From positions 20,403,766 through 20,467,765 of the forward strand of contig OX439010.1 in NCBI GenBank assembly GCA_949316495.1: 64,000 nt of DNA. The letters are read 5' to 3'. A program made the translations under genes and the position numbers. Position 1 is the stretch's first letter. The number at the start of each line of letters is the position of its first letter. The stretch is from Amphiduros pacificus (Eukaryota; Annelida; Polychaeta; Phyllodocida; Hesionidae). This document shows, in pieces, positions 1 through 9,484 of the stretch. The notes below the pieces were generated by a model, which was not told where the DNA came from, did no database searches, and saw only the letters and a list, made by a program, of their open reading frames with translations.

Positions 1-64
1 CAGATTATTTTTTAAATAGGTATAATATAATAATAATAATAATAACGATTTATATAGCGCTATA

Positions 65-2491
65 TCAGACCAAGTCTGCTCGAAGCGCTTCATTAAGATA
101 GTGTTTTCTGAATAGAAATGTTTTAAGTTTCTTCTTGAAAGTTTCAACAGTTTTACAATTTTTCACTTCAAGGGGCAGCGCATTCCAGTTCCTTGGCGCA
201 TACGCCATAAAAGCCCTATCTCCATAAGATTTCATATTAGTCTTAGGTACTGCGTATTCATTTTTATCATTAGATCGCAGTCCCATACCCAACTGTTTAT
301 ATTCTAATAAATCAGACAAATATTTTGGGGCAAAGCCATTTTGCACCTTCCATGTTAATAGAGATATTTTGAAATCAATCCTAGCTTTTACTGGTAACCA
401 GTGAAGTTCCTTAAGTTTTTGCGTGATATGATCTCTCTTTTTGAGCTTCCCAACTACCCTCGCCGCAGCGTTCTGTAATTTTTGTAATTTGGCTAATTCA
501 CACTCAGGAAGACCCGCTAGAAGGGCATTTCCATAGTCAAGGGTAGAAGTGACAAATGCATGAGCAAGGGTGTTGGCTGTTCCCTCATCTAAACAATTTC
601 TTACTCTTGATAAATTTTTTACATGGAAGAAACCGTTTTTACACATTTTTCTGATTTGTGATTTCATAGATAGTTCTTGATCTAGAATAACCCCTAGATC
701 CTTAACAGAATTTGATCTAGGGATTCTAGTTTCCCCTACTAGAATATCTTCAGGTACATTTTTCTTTCTGAATTCACAGCTTTTACCACATAAAAGCATT
801 TCTGTCTTTCCATCATTTATCTTCATCTTATTCTCTATTAAGAATTTTTTAACCTCTATAATACAATTTTCCATCTCCTTGCAGGACTTAACTCTAGTTT
901 CTTCTGACTTAGGATCAATGGTGATGTAGAGTTGTGTATCGTCAGCATAGATGTGATGCTTGAGACCATAGTTACCAATTATATCTGATAAAGGCTCCAT
1001 ATATGCCGTAAATAATAAAGGTCCCAAAACTGAGCCTTGCGGGACACCATATTTAATCTTAATATTATCAGATCTTTCACCATCTATTACAACACATTGT
1101 TTTCTATTAGACAAGTATGATCTAAACCATTTAAGGGCAGTCCCTGTGATACCACATCTTTTTTCCAGTCTATTTAGCAATATTTCATGATCAATAGTGT
1201 CAAAAGCCGCTGATAGATCAAGTAGTACCAGCATTACCGTTTTACCATCATCAATATCCATTAAGATGTCATTCTGCACTTTGAGTAATGCAGTTTCAGT
1301 ACTATGGAACTCCTTATAGGCTGATTGAAAAAGGCCTTGAATTTCATTTCTAACCAGATGTCCTACAAACTGTTTAGCTACTGCTCTTTCTATTAATTTT
1401 GATAAGTAGGCCAGGTTCGAGACTGGTCTATAATTCTTCTTTATCAATTCCAGGCCCAATTTCTTAATTAAGGGTCTAATGATGGCCATCTTCAGGTCAT
1501 CAGGCATGTCTCCTAATGAAATTGACTTATTTATGATGGCCTTTATTAATGGCAGTAAATTCCCCATGCATTCATTTAGAAGCCATGTAGGGATTGGATC
1601 CAGCTCACATGACTTCTTTGCAGATTCTTTAATTATTGTTTTGACTTCAGAATCACTTAACAATGTGAATTTTATCAACTGTGTATCAAATCTGACTTCC
1701 TCATTTATTTGTTGATTATTTTTATCAATTTGGTCCATGGTCTCTCTAAGATTCGAAATTTTCTCAAGAAAAAAATTATTAAATTCTGAGGCTAACTCCT
1801 TTTTGTCATTATGAATAGGGAAAGGGGTGTCCTCTTTAGTATGTAGTAATCTATTTAATATTTTAAATAATTTTTTCGGATCCGATTTATTTGAATTTAT
1901 TATTCCCGAATAATAATCGTTTTTCGAATTCTTAATGATATTATTATATTTGTTCCTCTGTATTTTAAATTGTATCTTATCTGAGGAGAGGCCAGTTTTA
2001 TCATGTTTCCTTTCAAGTCTTCTTTTCTTTCTTTTTTCAATCCTTACATCATCAGATAACCATGGTGCCGGTTTCCTAATATTTATGGTTTTCTCCACAT
2101 TAGGAGCATGTTTGTCAAGTACCATTGTCAATTTGTTATATTTATCAAGTAATTTATTTAGATCTGCATCTTGATAAGATTGACTATCGTTGAACATTTC
2201 CTCAATGTCTCTTTTAAATTCATCGATATTCATTTTTTTGTAATTTCTATATGATACAGTTTTTTTGTTATTGACTTTAGTTTGCAGATTTAAGGTAAGT
2301 CTTAAGATATTGTGATCTGATATTTTTTCATCAACTATATGTTCCTTAATTACATTACTATGTATGCCAGTTATTAATAGGTCGAGCGTATTTCCAATAA
2401 TATGCGTTGGTTCTGTCACATGATTATGTAAATTATATAGATCTAGGACTTCATTGAATTTTATTACATTAGGCCTCTCGGGTCTATTCAT
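65..2491 (-). CDS. LINE ORF2, C-terminal part: end of endonuclease plus reverse transcriptase
   Basis: The frame is 808 codons. Its first 70 or so residues are the end of an APE-type endonuclease, with TLDLLIT and later SDHNILRL, which are the usual C-terminal endonuclease blocks. The reverse transcriptase follows: LDLSAAFDTIDHEIL (motif A), GVPQGSVLGP around residue 485 (motif B) and the catalytic YADD around residue 515. The C-terminal domain of CR1/L2 type reads through to the end without interruption. The listed Met is not a true start: it lies just after GDYNFH, itself the GDFNxH catalytic block of the endonuclease, and the same frame continues upstream to a TAA at 2513-2515. The product would be an RNA-dependent DNA polymerase acting at a nicked chromosomal target. 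Confidence 0.85.
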   Translation of the reverse strand: MNRPERPNVIKFNEVLDLYNLHNHVTEPTHIIGNTLDLLITGIHSNVIKEHIVDEKISDHNILRLTLNLQTKVNNKKTVSYRNYKKMNIDEFKRDIEEMFNDSQSYQDADLNKLLDKYNKLTMVLDKHAPNVEKTINIRKPAPWLSDDVRIEKRKKRRLERKHDKTGLSSDKIQFKIQRNKYNNIIKNSKNDYYSGIINSNKSDPKKLFKILNRLLHTKEDTPFPIHNDKKELASEFNNFFLEKISNLRETMDQIDKNNQQINEEVRFDTQLIKFTLLSDSEVKTIIKESAKKSCELDPIPTWLLNECMGNLLPLIKAIINKSISLGDMPDDLKMAIIRPLIKKLGLELIKKNYRPVSNLAYLSKLIERAVAKQFVGHLVRNEIQGLFQSAYKEFHSTETALLKVQNDILMDIDDGKTVMLVLLDLSAAFDTIDHEILLNRLEKRCGITGTALKWFRSYLSNRKQCVVIDGERSDNIKIKYGVPQGSVLGPLLFTAYMEPLSDIIGNYGLKHHIYADDTQLYITIDPKSEETRVKSCKEMENCIIEVKKFLIENKMKINDGKTEMLLCGKSCEFRKKNVPEDILVGETRIPRSNSVKDLGVILDQELSMKSQIRKMCKNGFFHVKNLSRVRNCLDEGTANTLAHAFVTSTLDYGNALLAGLPECELAKLQKLQNAAARVVGKLKKRDHITQKLKELHWLPVKARIDFKISLLTWKVQNGFAPKYLSDLLEYKQLGMGLRSNDKNEYAVPKTNMKSYGDRAFMAYAPRNWNALPLEVKNCKTVETFKKKLKTFLFRKHYLNEALRADLV

Positions 2492-2512
2492 GTGAAAGTT
2501 ATAGTCGCCTAC

Positions 2513-4123
2513 TTATATAACTTCATGTGTATATGTGCTATAATAAGACAGTAGTTCACTGAATTCTTCAAAAAATTCTGTGTAAGTATATTTGTTCTTA
2601 TCAGAAGGCTCAGGTCTGTATATTGTAATAATAGTGCATATCTTACATTTAGTTTTAATATTTATTTCCATCATTTCCATTGTCGATAATTTATGTGTGT
2701 GATTAATTTTCTTTATGTCTATTTCAGGTCTATAGATAATCGCCAGACCCCCGCCAGACCTTAGGACACGTGGTACATGTTCAATATCATAGTTGTTGCT
2801 TTTAATTTCGCCTCTAATGATTTGTTCATTCATTTCATTAATCCAAGTTTCAGTTATAAAGAAAAGATCAACATTATTTTCATTTATATACATATTTATC
2901 AGTTCCGTCTTGTTTCCAAGACTTTGAACATTGGCTGTTGCAATAATTAGATCTTTATTCATTTTAATATGCTTATCAATTTTAAGTTTACGTTTTCCAT
3001 GTATATTCGTTTTGTTATTAGTTAAGTTTCTATTAAAGTTAGTTTTGTTCATATTCTCCTTAGCATTAAGGCAACTTTCAAATGGGAATCCGGTCACTGA
3101 CCCTATGACGTCATTATGTATGGAATCCCCTTCACCTCCAGCAGATTGCCCCCCATGACGGCCAATCAGATCAAGGGAGGGCGGGGCTAACATCCGATCG
3201 ATTCGAGACTTTGTCCGGCAATTAACAATATAAGGACTGTGTTCATTTTGACACGAGTTATGTAGTACCATTTTGTCGCTGTCAGAAAGGTATTCAAATC
3301 GATTTGAGAGCGATATTTCATTTAACGGCTCAGTAAAACACGTTCTGCTTTCACGGAGCATCCTGCGGTGGGCGTGTCTATCTTGACCACGTGACCCTGA
3401 TAAGGCATATGATTGGTTCACGTTTTTCTTTATATATCGTATGTTAGAACTACCATTAAGATGCTTTTCATTAAGAGTGTCCTTTTGGGGAACCCCTCCA
3501 ATCTTAATCATGCGTTTAGTATTAATATACTTTCTTTCCATTTTATGTAGAGATGTGTTTCTTATATATGTTTTACACTTACGGATATTACTGTGTGGAT
3601 TGTCACCATTCTTTAAGGCATGAGCATAACTTTTTTTATTTAATGTTAGACTACGGGGACACAAGGTATTAATATTGCTGCAATGATTTTCCACATTGTT
3701 CACAATATTGTAGTTTAGAGATTTACTAGGCAACTTAAACACACTTTCAGGCATTTGATAGGTGCAATCTTTTTTAAAAAGTTTCACAGTATATGTGGGC
3801 TTTAAAAATTCTACCTGTTTATTTACTGTTTCATATTCTTGGCTATCTTTATTACTTAAAAGATAAAAAACTTTGTTTTGACATTGATTTTTGCATTGAC
3901 TACGGGGACATACAGTATTATTATTACTTAAAAGATAAAAAACTTTGTTTTGACATTGATTTTTGCATTGACTACGGGGACATAAGGTATTTATCTTTTC
4001 ATGTGAAAAAATTACATTATTCAAATCTTTTCCACGTTTGTTAAAATTTATTTTCATGCAATTTTCTTTTAAATCGTCATGCATCGTAAAAACATCTCCA
4101 TTCATAGAGTTTTGGTTATACAA
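2513..4123 (-). CDS. LINE ORF2, N-terminal extension and first part of endonuclease
   Basis: The frame is 536 codons and ends at TAA 2513-2515. The last 150 residues begin with IIATANVQSLGNK, then ETW, then GGGLAIIYR, which are the N-terminal blocks of the APE-type endonuclease of CR1/L2 elements. The stop falls directly before VGDYNFH, in the same frame as the downstream reverse-transcriptase ORF, so it looks like a single nonsense mutation within the endonuclease rather than an ORF junction. The first 380 residues are a basic, low-complexity extension of unknown role with a duplicated Cys-containing block (CPRSQCKNQCQNKVF). The Met at 4123 is the first in the frame; the true start is uncertain. 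Confidence 0.75.
   Translation of the reverse strand: MYNQNSMNGDVFTMHDDLKENCMKINFNKRGKDLNNVIFSHEKINTLCPRSQCKNQCQNKVFYLLSNNNTVCPRSQCKNQCQNKVFYLLSNKDSQEYETVNKQVEFLKPTYTVKLFKKDCTYQMPESVFKLPSKSLNYNIVNNVENHCSNINTLCPRSLTLNKKSYAHALKNGDNPHSNIRKCKTYIRNTSLHKMERKYINTKRMIKIGGVPQKDTLNEKHLNGSSNIRYIKKNVNQSYALSGSRGQDRHAHRRMLRESRTCFTEPLNEISLSNRFEYLSDSDKMVLHNSCQNEHSPYIVNCRTKSRIDRMLAPPSLDLIGRHGGQSAGGEGDSIHNDVIGSVTGFPFESCLNAKENMNKTNFNRNLTNNKTNIHGKRKLKIDKHIKMNKDLIIATANVQSLGNKTELINMYINENNVDLFFITETWINEMNEQIIRGEIKSNNYDIEHVPRVLRSGGGLAIIYRPEIDIKKINHTHKLSTMEMMEINIKTKCKICTIITIYRPEPSDKNKYTYTEFFEEFSELLSYYSTYTHEVI
3851..3994 (-). repeat. 72-bp tandem duplication inside the LINE reading frame
   Basis: Two adjacent copies of a 72-bp block, nearly identical, each encode 24 residues containing CPRSQCKNQCQNKVF. 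A third, shorter echo of NTLCPRS occurs about 80 residues further on. The period is a multiple of three, so the frame is kept. Confidence 0.8.
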
Positions 4124-4324
4124 GATTCTTTCATTATAAATATTTCTCTTCTGAAACCTTATGTCCCCCCGACCCCATCATTTTTTAAATTGTTGCATAT
4201 TTTTGAACTTTTTCAGTTCCTTATTAGAATTTCTTCCGAAAATTAATTTTTCATGAAGTGATTCGATAAGTTCATTCGTTGCCATCAAAAGTAAAAATAT
4301 TTCAGTAACAAAATTATTAGTGTA

Positions 4325-5126
4325 ATAAGACAGATAGTACCTCCCGCACGAGAAATACTAATTTAGAGCTCCGTCTTATACAAATAATATTAGCCTTAAA
4401 AAAATTCAAGATATGTTCTCGACAATAGGAATATATACTAAGGAATATCTTAAATATTTCCCGCACGAGAAATATTTATTTAGAGTTTGATATTCCTTAA
4501 GCCCTTTGTCCTAGTTAAAGAGTTGACAATCAATATGTGTATTTCTGCTCGAGTTGATATATATTTTTAGACTAGCTGCCAGTAATTAAGAGGATTAGCT
4601 GTATTCAGACAGATTAGCTCGAGATATTTTCCAGCATATAGAAATATCTATTTAGAATTGAGCTACTGTGTGTAGATATAAAATAAAACAGATTTTAAAA
4701 ACAAGAGCCTATGGTTTGATATTTGATTAACTCCCGCACGAGAGATAATCTTAGAAACAATATACAAGCAATAGGCACAATGTAAAATAAACTAAATTTG
4801 CACAGAATTTGTGAAATATGGTGAGAGCAATTTGTGAAATAAGTGAGAACAATAAATGATTATTTCCCGCACGAGAAACAACCTTAGAGATATTGTCTCT
4901 TAAATAACCTTAGAGATATTGTCTCTTAGATTTATGTGAAATATTGTTAGATCAGCCAAATGAATAAGATAGGTAGTATTCCCCGCACGAGAAATACTAA
5001 ATTAGAGTCTATCTTATATGTTAAATAATAATTTCAATAATATATAGTTTGCAATATTTCAGAGAAGTGTTCTGATACTCGATTTTCAATATTCCCCGCA
5101 CGAGAAATATTGTTAGATCAACCGAG
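4325..5126. repeat. Array of eight two-tier hairpins in the LINE 5' leader
   Basis: Eight units spaced about 85-135 bp apart share one plan on the plus strand: outer stem, inner stem, loop CCCGCACGAG, inner stem, a one-sided TTTAGA(G) bulge, outer stem. Units: 4325-4379, 4440-4498, 4511-4575 (degenerate), 4615-4665 (loop changed), 4707-4776, 4845-4899, 4964-5017 and 5078-5126. The stem sequences differ between units but stay complementary. Examples are outer AAGGAATATC with GATATTCCTT and inner AAATATTT in unit 2, outer ATAAGATAG with CTATCTTAT in unit 7, and outer GCCTAT with ATAGGC in unit 5. In the LINE sense strand the conserved parts read CTCTAA and TTTCTCGTGCGGGAAA. The role is unknown. 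Confidence 0.8.
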
Positions 5127-5159
5127 GTTTATTTTAAGAAACTCGCTCAATACGTACCC

Positions 5160-5425
5160 AGTATATATACGTCTATATATACTATGCCCTGACGCTATTC
5201 AAATGCGGGTCCTTTGTTTCCAAATTAAGAAAAGCGGGAAAAAGAAAATATACAGTAGTACTGACCCAAAAAATCTACAAAATATATAAAGAAACTTATT
5301 ATGTAGACAAAAATTATATAGTTTGAACGAGCAGAATAATTTCCCAGTAACACGTTATATGATTCAGAAAATAGCCACCTCCCTTAAGATATATACGCAC
5401 GTGGTATATATACGCTTATATATAC
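5160..5425. repeat. Two AT-rich palindromes in the LINE leader
   Basis: Two further hairpins of a different kind lie upstream of the array: AGTATATATA pairs with TATATATACT around CGTC at 5160-5183, and GTATATATA pairs with TATATATAC at 5404-5425. Both are close copies of one another. Confidence 0.6.
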
Positions 5426-5684
5426 AGATCCAACGATGGCTGTAGAGTCAATTTGTTGTTTCGTTGATGAAATGCTCCTGAGCTGGTCAAATTTGTATAT
5501 TTTCCTTGTACGTGTTAATCCTGATGAATATTATCAATATCCGTCAAGATATGGTATAGAAAAATATTATTTATGGGTCAGCTATGCGATTTAATATTCC
5601 AGGAAACGGAGCTCCCAGAAAACACGTCCACCCGCACCGACCACCAATATTGTACCATACGCACAGTATACATTTACATATACA

Positions 5685-6020
5685 TTAAGACCAAAGAACT
5701 TAAATTTTGTTTTTAATGTATACTAAATTAATTATCATTCATATATAAACAAATTAGGAATAAACTATTTTTACATTTGACTTTTGAAAAATATTTGTAT
5801 TGAACCCAAGACTTGCATTGAACTTCATCATCATAAATTGTAAGACCAAAAAACTCTATTTAATGTATACTAAAATTATTTATCATTCATATAAAAACAA
5901 ATCAGGGTAAAACTATTTTTGCATTTGACTTTTGAAAAATATTTAGCCCCATCCCACTGTATGTATTGAACCCAAGACTTACATTGAACTTAATCCTCAT
6001 AAATTGTAACTGGTGCATAT
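5685..6020. repeat. Tandem duplication, about 155 bp
   Basis: Two adjacent diverged copies (about 5685-5840 and 5841-6020) share a start (TAAGACCAAA), the middle (ATTTGACTTTTGAAAAATAT) and the end (ATTGAACTT...CATAAATTGTAA). The second copy carries about 19 extra bases. Confidence 0.75.
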
Positions 6021-6594
6021 ATGATAGGGCATTTTATATGATTTCAAAATATAACATTTTGGGATCACATTTGTGCATATATACATGCAAGTAACCGCTG
6101 TATTTTAATGAGACTGTTTAACAACCATTAACCATTGGCTAAAAACCTAAAGAACTTTTTGTAGCATTATTTATTATTATAATTATTTATTGTAAAAACA
6201 TGCAGTAAACAATGACGTTGCAAAAGCAAATAACATCAAAACAATGAATTACTAATTACATGTAAACATCACATTTAAAAGACCAAAAATCATGGGGAAT
6301 TTGGTGTCTTCAGTAGATGCTAAGCTGGCAATGAATGCCAGCCTAACACTTCTCCACACTTAAAAATGATTAAACAGGCCAATTTCTTTTAAAAAGGATT
6401 AAATCAAAGTGGCATCAACTGTGTCGAATAATTCTTTTAAACTTTCAACCTGAAAATATTGATGTCTAATGTCATCAAATTCAACACAGTCAATCATGAT
6501 GTGTGTCACTGTCAAAGGGGTTTGACAGGAAACACATTCAGGATATATAATAAAATATACCATAACATAACATAACATATGTCATGTCATTTCA

Positions 6595-6790
6595 TATCAA
6601 TGTTTTCATTCTGCCCACATTGCCGACTGCCTATACTGCCTTGATGACCCTCTATATCCCAAAATTGCTGACTGCCTACACTGTCTACAAGACCTTATGA
6701 ATCCCTAAAGTGCCCACTGCCTACAAGACCCTCTGTTTGCCCACTGCCTACACTGCCTGCAGGACTCTTGCTGCCAATACTGCCCACTAC
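6595..6790. repeat. Degenerate minisatellite
   Basis: Repeated variants of GCCCACTGCCTACACTGCCT separated by GACCCT-like spacers. The copies are irregular, and no coding frame is suggested. Confidence 0.5.
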
Positions 6791-7311
6791 TTACTTGCTG
6801 AAATGCAGTCAACCCCTCCATTGTTATTCAAACGAACCAAATCATCCCAGCCATAATATTCAAACCCTAATCTATAACATTTAAGATATTGTCTTCTTAT
6901 TCAGAGCATAAGAATTCAGAGCATAAGACACTACATAGCAGCAATGGGCCACCAAAGAACATGACAATGAAAACACGCAGAACTAAGCGTAAATATGCAG
7001 ATGGTAAGATAATCTTTTAAAGAATCTTTACAACGTTGAATGCTGAATACTATCCCTACTATTTTGTCAGTTGTACTGATCTTAATTCCATAAATGATCC
7101 GAGTAGTTTTGAAAGTGCATGAGAAACTTTTGATACCATGAAATAAATCTTTGACTATGTTTTTATGCATTCTGATATCTGTATATTTTTCTGTGCAAAT
7201 CTTTTTAAACTCTGGTGATATGTTGTCTTGAAAATAATACCTATTACAATTTTATAACTTTACTTAGAATTTTTGTTTGATATAAGATCGATGGGACCAA
7301 TCCTTTGGGTG

Positions 7312-7327
7312 ATTATATCTAATTTCA
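7312..7327. repeat. Target-site duplication, left of PLE
   Basis: The 16-bp sequence ATTATATCTAATTTCA occurs here and again at 12368-12383, directly outside the two terminal repeats of the Penelope-like element. Confidence 0.85.
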
Positions 7328-7586
7328 AATTTTCCATATATCATAGTGACCTGGGTGGGACCCCCCGAGTACTCACACAACTGTGAGCTGTTCCATCGCC
7401 AATCGAGATGAACAAGACACTCCTGACTGGAGGTCTGACCCATCACGAGCCATGTTGCCACCAAAATGACAACATGGTCGCGTGCCATGATAAATTACAT
7501 ATGCAGGGCCCGGAGCCGCTGCTCTGTCTGTGTATGTTCCTTGTCATGACTACCCGCGTGAGATGGAACTTTTTACCTCAAATTGG

Positions 7587-7593
7587 TATAAAA
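7587..7593 (+). promoter_or_regulatory. TATA-like box in PLE terminal repeat
   Basis: TATAAAA lies just upstream of the hammerhead and on the element's coding strand, and recurs at 12269-12275 in the right repeat. Its promoter role is inferred from position and sequence only. Confidence 0.4.
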
Positions 7594-7595
7594 GC

Positions 7596-7648
7596 CGGTG
7601 TATCCCTGACGAGGGCTCAGCTAAGCCCGAAACAATTGTTGGAGACCG
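7596..7648 (+). ncRNA. Type I hammerhead ribozyme, left copy
   Basis: All conserved core parts are present. Stem I is CGGT/ACCG plus TCC/GGA with an asymmetric internal loop (GTA against G). The core CTGACGA is at 7606-7612. Stem II pairs GGGCT (7613-7617) with AGCCC (7624-7628) around loop CAGCTA. GAA is at 7629-7631. A very short stem III (AC with GT) closes on AATT. The GTT triplet at 7638-7640 places self-cleavage after 7640. Minimal stem III is typical of hammerheads in Penelope-like elements and retrozymes. The strand matches the PLE genes, so it would act on the element's own transcript. Confidence 0.9.
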
Positions 7649-7700
7649 TCCCCATTCTCCTGCTCCATACCGTCAGTCATATTTCATTTTACCACAAATC

Positions 7701-9047
7701 ATGGAAAGGGAAATGGACGAGACAAACTCGGACGGAACAGATGAGGTTATTGAACAAGTTAGGAGGGCCCTTTCGGGTGAAAACCTTACCGGCAATCGCA
7801 CTGAGCGAAGGACGATCCAAGATGGAGCCACAGTCGGTCTGGAGCCTTCCGGCGAGCACGACACCACCCAGTCGGCGCCCGCTCTCCCTCAGAGGACTAT
7901 TCAACCACGTCGCCGCATACAGGACAGCAAAAGAGGCCGACAATCCACCTCCTCCGGGAGGGTTGACAAACGGCTAAGGATTGGGTCGGGGAGTACGCTC
8001 AATGAGCGGAACAGCCGCCAACCGCCAATCAACGAGAACGAGACTAATGACGTCACGCCTGGAGATAACCAAAACGAGGCGGACAACAATGGCGGCCGGG
8101 AACATGCCACCGCTGATCCCGAACAAGACGCACAAGACGAACAAATGGAGACTGACGCACAGAATGATCAGTTCATCCCCTTCCTAACAACTCGCGTCCA
8201 ACAGAACAGTTACAAGGACGCTAGGAGAGCACTTCTCTCCCATGCTCGCATGAGTGTAAGACGTGAATTCCTAGAAAAATGTTGTTTGGAAAACTTGACA
8301 CCGGTGGAGGCAATTTATAGGCCCACTCCACCCCAGGGCATGCAATTCAATGCCGTGGAACGTAGTGCTTGGAAAGACAAGATAGAACAGGCTGAACTAC
8401 TCATAACAGAAGTTATCAGGGATGCAGCCATCAGGGAGACCCACTCCCGACGCGCCGAGGCGGACAAGTACCAGCAAGACCTCATGAACCTCCTGGAACC
8501 AGATACCTCCCTCCAGCAAAAATGCACTGAGGAACTCACAAAGAAAACCAGCACGACAAGGTCAGCCATGCAAAACCGGTATGAGAACATGTTGCAATCG
8601 GCACGCACCCGCCGAGCCATGTTTCTGAAGACCACCAACTTGTCCAAGCTGACTGTGGCCCCAAACAACAACCAGACAGAGCGCAAGAAACAATCACGCA
8701 AGCGCTCTGGTTCTCGTTCTGGTTCCAAATCAAGGAGAAGCCCCAAGAAACCGAAGAAACCCACCACAAATGATGCCAGTCCAACCAGACCAGAACCCTC
8801 TGAGGAGCCCCAACCCGGCCCCTCTGGCATCAACCAGAATAAAGTGACAACTCAAACACCCCCAAATCACACATCAGATTCTGATGAAGAGGACAGGTTC
8901 CCAGGGATGCAAAGAATGGAAACCTTTTTCCGTTCCATGTTCCGTGCCATGAACAATCCAAACAACAGGCCTGGCAACAACAGGAACAACAACAAAAAAG
9001 GCAACAAAGGCAAGGGCAAAAAGAGTGGCAAAGGTGGCCACAACTAA
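7701..9047 (+). CDS. PLE ORF1, basic protein of unknown function
   Basis: The frame stays open from 7530, but that first Met lies inside the terminal repeat upstream of the hammerhead. The Met at 7701 (MEREMDETNSD) sits just after the repeat and is the more likely start, giving 448 residues. The N-terminal third is acidic and polar (many D, E, N, Q). A central segment of about 110 residues is rich in charged helix formers and may form a coiled coil. The C-terminal third is highly basic with Arg-Ser-Lys runs (KRSGSRSGSKSRR) and ends in an Asn-Gly-Lys-rich tail. No zinc knuckle or known domain is visible. It may bind RNA, by analogy with ORF1 proteins of other retroelements; this is inference. 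ORF2 follows 437 bp later on the same strand. Confidence 0.7.
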   Translation: MEREMDETNSDGTDEVIEQVRRALSGENLTGNRTERRTIQDGATVGLEPSGEHDTTQSAPALPQRTIQPRRRIQDSKRGRQSTSSGRVDKRLRIGSGSTLNERNSRQPPINENETNDVTPGDNQNEADNNGGREHATADPEQDAQDEQMETDAQNDQFIPFLTTRVQQNSYKDARRALLSHARMSVRREFLEKCCLENLTPVEAIYRPTPPQGMQFNAVERSAWKDKIEQAELLITEVIRDAAIRETHSRRAEADKYQQDLMNLLEPDTSLQQKCTEELTKKTSTTRSAMQNRYENMLQSARTRRAMFLKTTNLSKLTVAPNNNQTERKKQSRKRSGSRSGSKSRRSPKKPKKPTTNDASPTRPEPSEEPQPGPSGINQNKVTTQTPPNHTSDSDEEDRFPGMQRMETFFRSMFRAMNNPNNRPGNNRNNNKKGNKGKGKKSGKGGHN

Positions 9048-9484
9048 GCCCCCTTCCCACCAAGTGACTCACAAACTATAAATATGTTTGTTGGATTTTA
9101 TTGTTCTTGTGTTCTTCAAAATTATCAATCATTTGTGGAGATGATTACCACCCAGACAACAAAACTGGACTAATTTGTTTCAAAACAATCATCATTGGAT
9201 CAAAACACACTGTAAAGACATTGGGGGGAATCCCCAGAAATGGGAAATCCCCCCCACCGGCGCCGGGGGGTGCAGCTCAATCGCCGGAACAGCCGTCAAC
9301 AAACCATGACAACCACACACATCGCACCGCTGTTGGTGAGTGTTACACCATTTCTCCTCTGTTGTACTTGTATATATTGATTTGTATGCTTGTAATTCTT
9401 TTTCAGCAGTAGTATTAATTGCCCAACTGTTAGTTTCTACCACTGCACCATCCCTGGGGGGTCTTTTGGTCCACTACCACCAGG
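9048..9484 (+). other. Spacer between PLE ORF1 and ORF2
   Basis: 437 bp with no long in-frame extension of either ORF. It contains a small GC-rich block near 9250-9275. How ORF2 is translated (separate start, internal initiation or splicing) cannot be told from the sequence. Confidence 0.5.

Larger units (their letters stand above)
20..5648 (-). mobile_element. CR1/L2-like LINE, nearly full length
   Basis: A non-LTR retrotransposon read on the minus strand. From its 5' end it has a leader of about 1.5 kb, a long reading frame with an apurinic-type endonuclease and a reverse transcriptase, and a 3' end with an octamer-like GCGCTATATAAA sequence followed by a short TTA repeat, as in L2/CR1-type tails. 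The reverse transcriptase signatures GVPQGSVLGPLLF and YADDTQLYI fit the CR1/L2/Rex1 group. The 5' edge near 5648 is inferred from where the unusual leader sequence stops. I could not find a target-site duplication. One in-frame stop inside the endonuclease separates the two long frames, so this copy cannot make a full ORF2 protein without read-through. Confidence 0.85.
5649..7311. other. Non-coding spacer between LINE and PLE
   Basis: I see no convincing gene here. It contains a 155-bp tandem duplication, a short CATAA repeat near 6565 and a degenerate minisatellite near 6600-6790. The short ORFs present lack recognisable motifs. The right end may be an intron, because the sequence resuming after the PLE has a splice-acceptor-like site followed by an open frame. 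Confidence 0.5.
7328..7685 (+). repeat. Left terminal direct repeat (pLTR) of PLE
   Basis: This 358-bp repeat is nearly identical to 12010-12367. It contains a TATAAAA box at 7587-7593 and a type I hammerhead at 7596-7648. Short ORFs inside it are probably incidental. Confidence 0.9.

Noticed and set aside
4325-5126. Hammerhead, twister or HDV-type ribozymes, or a CRISPR array, in the LINE leader
   Set aside because: No CUGANGA plus GAAA core, no twister or HDV nested-pseudoknot consensus that I can match; spacing is irregular and units are hairpins with differing stems, unlike CRISPR direct repeats.
7408-7977. 189-codon ORF overlapping the PLE terminal repeat and ORF1
   Set aside because: It lies in the terminal repeat and shadows ORF1 in another frame; its first part recurs at 12090 only because the repeat does.
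8315-8833. 172-codon minus-strand ORF inside PLE ORF1
   Set aside because: Antisense shadow of a biased coding sequence, with no motif.
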